Assembly: GCF_017255295.1 (NCBI RefSeq)
Contig: NZ_JAFKDE010000002.1
Coordinates: forward strand, 62,001-126,000
Source of the DNA: Nitratireductor aquimarinus
Lineage (GTDB): Bacteria; Pseudomonadota; Alphaproteobacteria; Rhizobiales; Rhizobiaceae
Direction: 5' to 3'
DNA: 64,000 nt
The notes beneath the pieces were generated by a model. It did not search any database and was not told where the DNA came from. It saw only the letters and a program-made list of their open reading frames with translations. Shown piece by piece: positions 8,829 through 21,837 of this stretch (position 1 is the first letter of the stretch; every line of letters starts with the position of its first letter). The translations under genes and the position numbers were made by a program.

Positions 8829-9619
8829 GCCTTCACACATCTGTCGGAGAGAGCGGTCGGCTTCTGTCGTCGCTCGACCCGAACCCGGTCACCATCATCA
8901 ATCAGGAAAGCAGCTTCCCGGTGCTGCTGGTCTGCGAGCATGCGGGCAAGACGGTGCCGGCAGCCCTGAACGGGCTCGGCCTTTCGGACGATGCGCGCGA
9001 GGCGCATATCGGCTGGGACATCGGTGCGGCCGCCGTTACGAGGCTGATGGCCGAACAGCTCGGCGCGCCGGCAGTGTTTCAGAGCTACAGCCGGCTGGTG
9101 ATCGACTGCAACCGCCCGCCGGAAGCGCCCGACGCGATGCCGGAGGTAAGCGATGGCGTGATCGTGCCGGGCAACCGCTCCTTGAGCGATGAGGCGCGCG
9201 CCCACCGCACGCGCGAGATTTTCGAGCCGTTCAATGCGGCGGTGACGATGATGCGCGAAGCGCCGCACTGCCGGGCGATCCTGTCGATCCACAGTTTCAA
9301 CCCGCAGCTTCAGGATGGCGTGCCGCGCCCCTGGGAAATCAGCTTTCTCTATCGCAAGGACGTGCGCACTTCCGAGCGCCTGCGCCAGCTCGTTCTGGAA
9401 AACGCGCCGGACATGACGGTGGGCATGAACGAGCCCTACACGATTGACGACGAGTCGGACTGGTTCGTGCCGCGCCATGGCGAGCTGAGCGGTCTGCCGC
9501 ACAGCCTGATTGAAATTCGCAACGATCTCATCTCAGATGCCGTCGGACAGGCGCAGTGGGCAAAGCTCATGACCGCCGTCGTGCATCGCTTCGTAACGGA
9601 GTTACAGGAATGGAACTGA
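8825..9619 (+). CDS. N-formylglutamate amidohydrolase family protein
   Basis: A 264-residue protein of the N-formylglutamate amidohydrolase (FGase) superfamily, zinc-type amidohydrolases that remove N-acyl groups from amino acids. Recognisable stretches are PVLLVCEHAGKTVPAAL near residue 30, AHIGWDIGA, and ILSIHSFNPQLQDG later on, which carry the conserved glutamate and histidines of the family. The ATG at 8825 overlaps the livH stop (ATGA). No hut genes are nearby, so a role in histidine degradation is unlikely. An acyl- or glutamyl-amine substrate delivered by the importer is more consistent, but this is inference. Confidence 0.8.
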   Translation: MSLHTSVGESGRLLSSLDPNPVTIINQESSFPVLLVCEHAGKTVPAALNGLGLSDDAREAHIGWDIGAAAVTRLMAEQLGAPAVFQSYSRLVIDCNRPPEAPDAMPEVSDGVIVPGNRSLSDEARAHRTREIFEPFNAAVTMMREAPHCRAILSIHSFNPQLQDGVPRPWEISFLYRKDVRTSERLRQLVLENAPDMTVGMNEPYTIDDESDWFVPRHGELSGLPHSLIEIRNDLISDAVGQAQWAKLMTAVVHRFVTELQEWN

Positions 9620-10257
9620 CGCGCAACGTTCCCATCGAGCCGGGCCAGGCAGCGATCCTCTATGTGGATGTGCAGAATTTCAGCGCCCATAGGAAAGGGG
9701 CGGAATTCGCCGATCTCGACGAGAAGACGTTTGAGGAAAAATACCGCTGGTATTTCGACCGGCTCGACGCAGACGTGATCCCGCGCATGCAGGAGCTGCA
9801 GGCGGCCTGCCGCAGCGCCGGCGTGGAGGTGATGTACACCACCATCGAAAGCCTGACGCTGGACGGGCGCGACCGCAGCCTCGACTACAAGATCACCGGC
9901 TTCAACGTGGCCAAGGGCTCCTGGGACGGCAAGGTGATCGACCAGATCGCGCCGGGCGAAGACGAGATCGTCTTGCCGAAATCCTCTTCGTCGGTCTTCG
10001 TCTCGACCCATATCGACTACATTTTGCGCAATCTTGGCGTGAAGCAGCTCATCATCTGCGGGCTGATCACCGATCAGTGCGTGGAGAGCGCCATTCGCGA
10101 CGCCTGCGATCTGGGCTATCTGGTGACGCAGGTGACGGATGCCTGCCTGACCTACAGCCAGGAGCGGCACGACAATTCGCTGCGCACCATCAAGGGCTAT
10201 TGCCGGCAGGTGACGACGGCGGAGCTGATCGCGGAACTGCAGTCGAAAGCTGTGTGA
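9610..10257 (+). CDS. isochorismatase-family cysteine hydrolase
   Basis: A 215-residue alpha/beta cysteine hydrolase of the isochorismatase/nicotinamidase superfamily. The catalytic triad candidates are the Asp in ILYVDVQNF, the Lys in VLPKSSSSVF and the Cys in GLITDQCVESAIRDA. This family mostly hydrolyses amides or ureido compounds in catabolic operons. The ATG at 9610 overlaps the end of the previous gene by 10 bases, with GTTACAGGA before it. It probably acts on an amide derived from the imported substrate. The exact reaction is not determinable here. Confidence 0.82.
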   Translation: MELTRNVPIEPGQAAILYVDVQNFSAHRKGAEFADLDEKTFEEKYRWYFDRLDADVIPRMQELQAACRSAGVEVMYTTIESLTLDGRDRSLDYKITGFNVAKGSWDGKVIDQIAPGEDEIVLPKSSSSVFVSTHIDYILRNLGVKQLIICGLITDQCVESAIRDACDLGYLVTQVTDACLTYSQERHDNSLRTIKGYCRQVTTAELIAELQSKAV

Positions 10258-10423
10258 CGTTTCGCCCGGGCGGCTTGCGAACGGGGCCGCGTCGTGAAAC
10301 GGATAGCGGCATCGGGCCGGGCAGGCATGGGTGGATGACAGGTCTGCCGCCCGGTCCAGATCGTTCCTGTGCGTCCGGGTGGATGCAGGACGATCCAGAG
10401 CTGCGCTTGGGAGATTAGGGCGA

Positions 10424-13400
10424 ATGACTGCAATTCTCGACACGGTTCCGCGCTTTTCCGAGGAAGAGGTGCGCCGGCTTCTGCTGGATGTGTATGGCAT
10501 CGAAGGCGCGCTTTCGGCGCTGGAAAGCGAGCGGGACCAGAATGTCCGGGTGAAGACGCCGGAAGGCGCGTTCATCTTCAAGATCATCAATGCGGCTGAA
10601 CCCGCCCTGGAAAGTGATTTCCAGACGGCGCTCCTGCAGCACATGGCCCGGCACGCGCCCGACCTGCCCGTGCCGGCGCTCCTGCCGACCTTGAAGGGTG
10701 AGGCGCTTGGCGAGGCGGTTTCCGCCAGAGGCGGAACGCACCGGCTGCGGCTTGTCAGTTGGATCGAGGGCATGCCGCTTGCCGAGGCGCCGCGCAGCGA
10801 GGCGGCCATGGAAAGCCTCGGCGAACTGCTCGGCCGGTTCAACAATGCGCTCAACGGTTTCATGCATCCCGGCGCGGTGCGCCCGCTGGACTGGGATCTG
10901 CGCCTTGCCGGCAACAGCCGCGCGCGGCTGGACAAGATCCGGGATGCGGATGACCGCGCGCTGGCAGAGCGCTTCATCGACCGTTTCGAAGCCGATGTTC
11001 TGCCACGGCTCTCCTGCCTGCGCGGCGGGGTGATCCACAACGACGCCAATGACTGGAACGTGCTGGTCGATCCGGCGGACCACACGAAGATCTGCGGCCT
11101 GATCGATTTCGGCGATGCGCTCTACAGCGCGCTGATCTGCGAAGTGGCCATTGCCGGCGCATACGGCGCGCTCGACTGCGGCGATCCGCTGGGGGCCATC
11201 GGCGCGCTGGCGGCCGGTTTCCATGCGCAGTATCCGCTGCGTGAAGAAGAGGTCGACCTTTTGTTCGATCTTGTCGCCATGCGGCTCGTCACCTCGGTGA
11301 CGATTTCGGCCAGCCGCCAGTCGGAAGTGGCCGACAATCCCTATCTCGCGGTGAGCGAAAAGCCCGCGTGGGATCTTCTGCGCCGGCTCGGCGCAATGGA
11401 CCCGCGTTTCGCCACGGCCATTCTGCGCAATGCCTGCGGCTTCGAGGCGATGCCCGGCGCGCGCGCGGTGAAGGGCTGGCTGGCGGACAACCGCCGCAAT
11501 TTCGCGCCGGTGCTGGTGCGCGCGGCGGCGAGCTATCCGACCGCCCATGTGCCGCTTGGCGATCAGAGCGACCCAATTGCCATCGCCTCGGCTGAAGAGC
11601 GGCCGGACGAGGCGCAGGCGCTCTGGGAAGACGCGGTGGGCGACGCGACGCGCATTCTGGGCATCGGCCCATGGGGCGAGGAGCGCGGCGTCTACACCAG
11701 CGAGATTTTCGAATCCCGCCTGATCGCCGGCGAGCGCCGCAGGCGTCATCTGGGGCTCGATCTTTTCCTGCCGGCGGGAGCCGCGCTTTATGCGCCGCTT
11801 GCCGGCACGGTGAAGGAAGTGGGCGTGGAGGCCGCGCGGCTTGGCTATGGCGCGGTGATGGTGCTGGAGCATGAGCCGGAAGACGGCCCGGCCTTCCTGT
11901 CGCTGTGGGGGCATCTTGCCCATGAGGTTGCGGACCGTCTGAAGGTGGGCGACCGGGTCGAGGCCGGCGCGTTTCTGGCCCATATGGGCGGGCCGAAGGA
12001 AAATGGCGGCTGGATGCCCCATCTGCACCTGCAGATTTCCTGCGACACGACGATGAGCGCGGACGACATTCTGGGCGTCGGCGAGACGCGCTATCTGGAA
12101 ACGTGGGGCGAGCTCTTCCCCGACGCCAGTGATTTTGCCGGACTTGTGGCGGTTGATGCGGGGCGGCTTTCCAAGGCCGAGATCGTGGAGAAGCGCCAGT
12201 CGCTGCTCCTGCCGAACCTGTCGATTTCCTATGAGGAGCCGATCAAGTTCGTGAAGGGCGAGGGCGTGTGGCTGATCGATGACCGGGGCCGCGCCTATCT
12301 CGATTGTTTCAACAATGTCTGCCATCTGGGCCACTGCCATCCGGCGGTGGTGGAGGCGCTCGCCACACAGGCGGCGACGCTGAACACCAATACGCGCTAT
12401 CTGCACGACAACATCGTCGCCTATGCGGAGCGGCTGACGGCGACCATGCCGAAGGAGCTGGGCATTGCGGCCTTCGTGAATTCGGGCTCGGAGGCAAACA
12501 GTCTGGCGCTGCGCATGATGCGGGCGCATACGGGCCGGGAGAACGCCATCGTTCTCGACTGGTCCTATCACGGCACGACGCAGGAGCTGATCGATCTCAG
12601 CCCCTACAAGTTCCGCCGCAAGGGCGGGCATGGCCCCAGGCCGCATGTGCACGTGGCCGACCTGCCGGACGCCTATCGCGCGCCGGCCGACTGGCCGCAG
12701 GAAGAGCTGGCGAAGCGCTTTGCCGCCAGCGTGGGCGAGCAGATCGACGCCATGGCGGCCAAGGGCGAGGCTCCGGGCTTCTTCATTGCCGAATCCATCC
12801 CGAGCGTTGCCGGGCAGGTGTTCATGCCGGAAGGCTATCTGGACGAAGTCTACCGCATGGTGCGCGCGGCAGGCGGCATCTGCATCGCCGACGAGGTGCA
12901 GGTGGGCTTTGGCCGCATCGGCAGCCACTGGTGGGCATTCGAGACGCAGGGCGTGGTGCCGGACATCGCCACGGTGGGCAAGCCCATCGGCAATGGTCAC
13001 CCCATGGGCGCGCTGGTGGTGCGCCGGGAGATCGCGGAATCCTTCCAGAACGGCATGGAGTATTTCAACACGTTCGGCGGCAACCCGGTTTCCTGCGCGG
13101 TGGGGCTTGCGGTGATCGACACGATCGAGCGCGACGGCCTGCGGGAGAACGCGGCGGCAATCGGCGATTATCTGAAAGCCGGCTTTGTCGAACTCCAGAC
13201 GCGTTACCCCGTGATCGGCGATGTGCGCGGCATGGGCCTGTTCCTCGGCATCGAACTGGTGGAAGACCGCGAGAGCAAGGTTCCCGCCACGGCAACGGCG
13301 CGCGCCATCTGCAACGAGGCGCGGGCGCGGGGCGTTCTGATGGGCACCGAAGGGCCGCATGACAATGTGCTGAAGATGCGCCCCTCGATGATCTTCTCCA

Positions 13401-13465
13401 GGGCCAATGCGGACCATCTGCTCGGCGTTCTGGAAGAAAGTTTCGAGGCGGTGGCCAAGGTCTGA
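10424..13465 (+). CDS. three-domain fusion: APH-type kinase, M23 peptidase-like domain, class III PLP enzyme
   Basis: A 1013-residue fusion. Residues 1-350 are an aminoglycoside-phosphotransferase/choline-kinase-like domain with HNDANDWN near 205 and IDFGD after it, as in hydroxylysine kinases. Residues about 415-565 form an M23 (LytM) fold with HLGLD near 441 and HLHLQ near 532, so the zinc-binding H-x3-D and HxH are intact. Residues about 590-1013 are a class III PLP enzyme with ADEVQVGFGR and the Schiff-base lysine in VGKPIGNG near 853. There is no signal peptide, so the M23 domain is cytoplasmic and may be structural or a small-molecule sensor. A start at the ATG at 10424 fits the domain beginning; the 166 bases before it show no clear promoter. 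By analogy with eukaryotic hydroxylysine kinase plus phospholyase, the protein may phosphorylate an amino alcohol and then eliminate phosphate. That function is inference. Confidence 0.85.
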   Translation: MTAILDTVPRFSEEEVRRLLLDVYGIEGALSALESERDQNVRVKTPEGAFIFKIINAAEPALESDFQTALLQHMARHAPDLPVPALLPTLKGEALGEAVSARGGTHRLRLVSWIEGMPLAEAPRSEAAMESLGELLGRFNNALNGFMHPGAVRPLDWDLRLAGNSRARLDKIRDADDRALAERFIDRFEADVLPRLSCLRGGVIHNDANDWNVLVDPADHTKICGLIDFGDALYSALICEVAIAGAYGALDCGDPLGAIGALAAGFHAQYPLREEEVDLLFDLVAMRLVTSVTISASRQSEVADNPYLAVSEKPAWDLLRRLGAMDPRFATAILRNACGFEAMPGARAVKGWLADNRRNFAPVLVRAAASYPTAHVPLGDQSDPIAIASAEERPDEAQALWEDAVGDATRILGIGPWGEERGVYTSEIFESRLIAGERRRRHLGLDLFLPAGAALYAPLAGTVKEVGVEAARLGYGAVMVLEHEPEDGPAFLSLWGHLAHEVADRLKVGDRVEAGAFLAHMGGPKENGGWMPHLHLQISCDTTMSADDILGVGETRYLETWGELFPDASDFAGLVAVDAGRLSKAEIVEKRQSLLLPNLSISYEEPIKFVKGEGVWLIDDRGRAYLDCFNNVCHLGHCHPAVVEALATQAATLNTNTRYLHDNIVAYAERLTATMPKELGIAAFVNSGSEANSLALRMMRAHTGRENAIVLDWSYHGTTQELIDLSPYKFRRKGGHGPRPHVHVADLPDAYRAPADWPQEELAKRFAASVGEQIDAMAAKGEAPGFFIAESIPSVAGQVFMPEGYLDEVYRMVRAAGGICIADEVQVGFGRIGSHWWAFETQGVVPDIATVGKPIGNGHPMGALVVRREIAESFQNGMEYFNTFGGNPVSCAVGLAVIDTIERDGLRENAAAIGDYLKAGFVELQTRYPVIGDVRGMGLFLGIELVEDRESKVPATATARAICNEARARGVLMGTEGPHDNVLKMRPSMIFSRANADHLLGVLEESFEAVAKV

Positions 13466-13537
13466 CCGGGCCTGACAGGGCCTGCGAAAGGGCATGGATG
13501 CGACGCTGGACCGCGATATGATCAACGGGCCTGCATG

Positions 13538-13560
13538 TTGACATAAAGATATCTTTATGT
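13538..13560 (+). promoter_or_regulatory. metH promoter/operator with 20-bp palindrome (SahR-like site)
   Basis: ACATAAAGATATCTTTATGT at 13541-13560 is a perfect 20-bp palindrome, 42 bases before metH. It overlaps TTGACA (13538-13543), a perfect -35 element, so a bound protein would block transcription. The shape and gene context match the sites of SahR, the ArsR-family repressor that responds to S-adenosylhomocysteine in Proteobacteria. That match is from memory of the family, not computed. The -10 element is weak. Confidence 0.65.
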
Positions 13561-13602
13561 GATGCAGATCCATTGTCGTATCAAGGATGAAAAGCGTCGC
13601 AC

Positions 13603-17385
<3,783 letters not shown>

Positions 17386-17388
17386 AGC

Positions 17389-17769
17389 CTATTCGCGGAC
17401 GGGTGCGGCGCAGACGCGCGAGCGGGTGAGAAAGCGTTTTTCGCGCCCGTTATCGAGCGAAAACATCCCGCCGCGCCCCGGCACCACGTCGATGATCAGG
17501 TCGGTGTGTTTCCACGCCTCGAACTGCGATGCGCTGATGAACACCGGCGTGTCGCCGATATGGCCCAGAAGCACGTCCTGATCGCCGACGATGAAATCGC
17601 CGCGCGGGTAGCACATGGGTGAAGAGCCATCGCAGCAGCCGCCCGACTGGTGAAAGAGGACGGGGCCATGATCGGCGATGATCTCGTCCAGAAGCGCACG
17701 CGCTTCGGGCGTTGCAGAAACCTTGTCATGTCTGGCTTTGTTGGACATGGGCCTGGCGCTGTTGCACAT
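17389..17769 (-). CDS. DUF779 protein, partner of aldehyde dehydrogenase
   Basis: A 126-residue cytoplasmic protein of the DUF779 family. The cysteine-rich GGCCDGSSPMCYPRGDF and the tail GGMFSLDNGREKRFLTRSR are recognisable. The family is nearly always encoded beside ExaC/AcoD-type aldehyde dehydrogenases, as here, 84 bases downstream of one. Biochemical role is not established; the paired cysteines suggest metal or thiol chemistry. The ATG at 17769 is preceded by GGAG at seven bases; MSNKARHD (17748) is an alternative start. It converges on metH with three bases between the stops. Confidence 0.85.
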   Translation of the reverse strand: MCNSARPMSNKARHDKVSATPEARALLDEIIADHGPVLFHQSGGCCDGSSPMCYPRGDFIVGDQDVLLGHIGDTPVFISASQFEAWKHTDLIIDVVPGRGGMFSLDNGREKRFLTRSRVCAAPVRE

Positions 17770-17827
17770 GGGGAAGCTCCATCGAAGCGGATGCCTTCCC
17801 CCGCGAACGGGGAAAGGCCGGTCTGAC

Positions 17828-17851
17828 GCCGGCGAAAGCCGGCTTTCCTTT
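17828..17851 (+). terminator. GC hairpin with following T-rich run
   Basis: GCCGGC-GAAA-GCCGGC (17828-17843) followed by TTTCCTTTT gives a compact tetraloop hairpin in plus-strand orientation. No plus-strand gene ends close by; metH ends 440 bases earlier. It may stop metH read-through into the antisense of the aldehyde dehydrogenase. Function inferred from shape only. Confidence 0.45.
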
Positions 17852-17853
17852 TC

Positions 17854-19371
<1,518 letters not shown>

Positions 19372-19463
19372 GAAATCCTCCCGAATTCAAACCGCGTCAT
19401 GCGGCATGAAGGGAAGGGTAGGCGCGGGTTTTCCGGTGCGGCAGAGGGGGAAGAGCGGGGGCG

Positions 19464-19499
19464 TGCGTCACCTGTCTCAGATCTGCGACAGGTGACGCA
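19464..19499. promoter_or_regulatory. 36-bp near-perfect palindrome between regulator and aldehyde dehydrogenase genes
   Basis: Arms TGCGTCACCTGTC (19464-19476) and GACAGGTGACGCA (19487-19499) are exact inverted repeats around a centre that contains CAGATCTG, so only one base pair of the 36 is mismatched. There is no T-run, so it is unlikely to be a terminator. It lies about 95 bases before the dehydrogenase start and just after the regulator stop. The best reading is a binding site for the GAF-Fis regulator. No sigma-54 -24/-12 element was found nearby. Confidence 0.6.
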
Positions 19500-19519
19500 T
19501 CAAAACATCCCGGAAGGCG

Positions 19520-20482
19520 CTAATGGGTGCGGCCGACGCCGAGCCTGGCCATCTTGCGATGCATGGTGGCGCGGGAAATGCCGAGCTGGCGCGCGGCCTT
19601 CGAAACATTGCCGCCGGCGCTGACAAGCGCGCGCTGAAGGGCGCTGCGCTCGGCCCCGGCAAGGCCGGGCGACGCGGTCTGCGGGCCGCCCAGCACGTCG
19701 CATGCGGGCAGCGGATTGGCAAGCGGGCCGGGCGGGAGGTCGAGAAGCGCGCGGGCCGTGCGGGTTGCACCGATCACCAGATCGTCGCTGTCGACCGCGA
19801 TGAGGGCCGACGGGTCCGCCGCCGGCAGGAGCATGATGCGCGCCTGAGGATAGGCGAGGCGAAACGCCTCCGCCTCGATGCGGCGGGCGGCATCGCTGGC
19901 CGCGGTGGCGATGAGACTGACAAAGCCGTCGGTCAAGTCGGCGCGGCAGGAAGAAACGTCGAGCGCGCCCGCCAGATGGCCCTCGTGATCGTAGACCGGC
20001 GCGGTGGTGCAGGAGAGAAGCGTGTTGCGGGAGTGGAAGTGCTGGTCGCGGTGGATTGTCAGCGTGCGGCGCTCCACGAGGCAGGTGCCGATGCCATTGG
20101 TGCCTTCGCTTTGCTCGCTCCAGACCGTGCCGGTCCACAGCCCCCACTGGCGGAAGGTCTCGTCATCGCCCGGCGTGCCGCGCCGTTCCATCAGAATGCC
20201 CTGCCGGTCGGCCAGAACCACACAGCAGCCGGAGCTGCCGACGGCGAGGAAAAGCTGGTCGAGCGGGGTTTGCGCGGAGTGGAGAAGCGGTTCGAGCCGT
20301 GCGCGGGCGGCCGCCAGTTCAGCATCGGAAATGCGTTCCGGGTTGCGGCGTTCGGCCGGGTCGAGCCGATGGAGCCGGCAGGAGCGCTGCCACGACGCCA
20401 CGAGCGCGGACTTGGCCGAGCGATTGGAATCGACCGCCGCCAGAACCCTGTCCGCATGATACGACAGACTGCGTCCATCCAT
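19520..20482 (-). CDS. GAF-domain, Fis-type HTH regulator (AcoR-like, lacking the AAA+ domain)
   Basis: A 320-residue regulator with an N-terminal GAF sensor region (about 60-200, including EQSEGTNGIGTCLVERR, typical of AcoR-like proteins) and a C-terminal Fis-type helix-turn-helix (about 275-320, GNVSKAARQLGISRATMHRKM). The sigma-54-activating AAA+ domain of full AcoR is absent, so it probably controls a sigma-70 promoter. I chose the ATG at 20482 because GGGGAGG stands six bases before it. It is transcribed in the same direction as, and ahead of, the aldehyde dehydrogenase and DUF779 genes, and most likely regulates them in response to an alcohol or aldehyde. Confidence 0.82.
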   Translation of the reverse strand: MDGRSLSYHADRVLAAVDSNRSAKSALVASWQRSCRLHRLDPAERRNPERISDAELAAARARLEPLLHSAQTPLDQLFLAVGSSGCCVVLADRQGILMERRGTPGDDETFRQWGLWTGTVWSEQSEGTNGIGTCLVERRTLTIHRDQHFHSRNTLLSCTTAPVYDHEGHLAGALDVSSCRADLTDGFVSLIATAASDAARRIEAEAFRLAYPQARIMLLPAADPSALIAVDSDDLVIGATRTARALLDLPPGPLANPLPACDVLGGPQTASPGLAGAERSALQRALVSAGGNVSKAARQLGISRATMHRKMARLGVGRTH

Positions 20483-20648
20483 GGCTTTCCTCCCCATGGT
20501 TTGCCTGCCACTGCCAGCCAGCGCCTCCACGCTGTCTTGGCTCCCGCGCCGTCTGACAGTGTCTTTCAGTCAGTCTCTTTGTCGGAGCGGATCTGTCAAT
20601 AGACCATTGGATGAGATGCGGTGCGGGCGATGCTGAATACTCGAACCG

Positions 20649-20855
20649 CTATTTCTTCTGACTGGCCCGGGCGATGAAGAAGTCCAGCAGAAAGATGATG
20701 ATGACGCAGAGGCCGACAGCTTCCGCAATATGAATTGCAGCCTGCGCATTGGAATAGCGCGGGCAAAAAAATGCGGTGTTCACCACCCAGAAAAATGAAA
20801 ACAACACACCCCAACAGATCACCGCGATTGCGATGATCTCGATCACTCGTCCCAT
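20649..20855 (-). CDS. small two-helix membrane protein, unknown function
   Basis: A 68-residue protein with two hydrophobic segments (about residues 5-29 and 42-62), separated by a short polar loop, and a basic tail ARASQKK. It is probably an inner-membrane protein. I do not recognise a family. The ATG at 20855 is preceded by GGTGGGGG, a plausible ribosome site. An overlapping frame on the same strand has cysteine- and glycine-rich, non-membrane content and looks spurious. AT-rich DNA upstream (20880-20930) probably holds its promoter. It stands alone between the GAF-Fis regulator and the TetR gene. Confidence 0.55.
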   Translation of the reverse strand: MGRVIEIIAIAVICWGVLFSFFWVVNTAFFCPRYSNAQAAIHIAEAVGLCVIIIFLLDFFIARASQKK

Positions 20856-21010
20856 AGGGCCCCCACCCGAAATTACGTAGCGGCAACCTATTTAGAAATT
20901 TTCTTTCGTCAACGGTTTATTCTTAGCCGGCTCGAAATAGTTGCGGAAATGCGCCGATTTCGCGCTTCTTACCGGTCGTGAAGCCTTTAAACGCGATAAC
21001 TGGTTGCCGT

Positions 21011-21691
21011 TTAACGACCTTCCCCGTCCTGCCAGTCTTTTGGCAGGTTGGGCTCCTGGACCAGCGGCGCGAGCAGCACTTTTCCGTAGATGGGCGCATG
21101 GCGTTTGCGCTGGTCGGGATCTTCCTTGAAGGAGAGCGCGTATTGCCCGATCTGGTGGAAATAGGTCAGCCGGGCGCGCACAAGGCTCTCCTCCGGCCCG
21201 TATCCCATGGCGCGAAAGGCGCGTTGCAGGAGCGTGATGCGCAGGTCGTCCATGCGGGCGACTTCCTGACCGAGCGCTTTCGAGGTGCGCGACCAGTCAC
21301 GCACGGCGAGATCCAGAAGCGGGCTGAAAGGGGCTTCATCCACCCAGATGTGGACGATCTCCGTGAAGAACTGCAGCCCGTCGACATCGGTGATGTCGCG
21401 CTTGGCCTCGAAGGGCGCGCAATTGGCGCGACGCCATTCGTTCAAAAGCTCTTCGTGGAGATCCTTTAGGCTGGAAAAGTGGAAATAGAAGCTGCCGCGC
21501 GTGACCTTGAAGTGGCGGGCGAGGCGGTCGATCTTGACCTCGGCTATGCCCCGCTTTTCCAGAACCTTGCGCGCCGCCCTGGCCCAGGCTTCACGGGACA
21601 GCGTCTGGCGCGATGACGTCTTCTTGTCCTTTGCGGATTTCGATGCCTTCTTCTGCGCCACGGGCTGCCTCCACTTCTGGTGCGCATTCAC
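21011..21691 (-). CDS. TetR family transcriptional regulator
   Basis: A 226-residue regulator with a lysine-rich N-terminal extension, the TetR helix-turn-helix at about residues 45-80 (VKIDRLARHFKVTRGSFYFHFSSLKDL) and a C-terminal ligand domain. The start ATG at 21691 has no strong ribosome site, so the exact start is uncertain. No obvious target adjoins it: downstream is the small membrane protein, upstream the end of the nucleoside hydrolase gene on the same strand. It could bind the palindrome at 22840-22853, but this is only proximity. Confidence 0.85.
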   Translation of the reverse strand: MNAHQKWRQPVAQKKASKSAKDKKTSSRQTLSREAWARAARKVLEKRGIAEVKIDRLARHFKVTRGSFYFHFSSLKDLHEELLNEWRRANCAPFEAKRDITDVDGLQFFTEIVHIWVDEAPFSPLLDLAVRDWSRTSKALGQEVARMDDLRITLLQRAFRAMGYGPEESLVRARLTYFHQIGQYALSFKEDPDQRKRHAPIYGKVLLAPLVQEPNLPKDWQDGEGR

Positions 21692-21787
21692 GCGCTGTTG
21701 TTCTGGGAACCTGCTGGTCTCTTTCCTGTCGAACGGCTTTCGCTAACAGAAGTTGCGGGGCCGGTCATCCGTAAACTCTAAAGTGGT

Positions 21788-21811
21788 CTGCGCACCCCGT
21801 TGAGTGCGCAG
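21788..21811 (-). terminator. inverted repeat downstream of nucleoside hydrolase
   Basis: CTGCGCAC and GTGCGCAG (8-bp arms, 8-base loop) lie 27 bases after the nucleoside hydrolase stop. There is no T-run, so it may be a weak terminator or an mRNA 3' stabiliser. A TetR-type operator is possible, since the TetR gene starts about 95 bases further on. Confidence 0.35.
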
Positions 21812-21837
21812 CGCCATCGTGCATTGCCGCAATTGCG

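Noticed and set aside
10415-13573. 1052-codon minus-strand open frame opposite the kinase-M23-PLP fusion
   Set aside because: The plus strand holds three recognisable domains with catalytic motifs; the antisense frame has biased composition and no motif.
13466-13602. Cobalamin or SAM riboswitch before metH
   Set aside because: The leader after the promoter is only about 35 bases, too short for a known riboswitch. The palindrome explains control better.
19372-19519. Sigma-54 promoter for the aldehyde dehydrogenase
   Set aside because: I looked for TGGCAC-N5-TTGC on the coding strand and found none. The regulator also lacks the AAA+ domain.
20596-20886. 96-codon minus-strand frame overlapping the small membrane protein
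   Set aside because: It lacks membrane segments and a ribosome site. The overlapping 68-codon frame has two clean hydrophobic helices.
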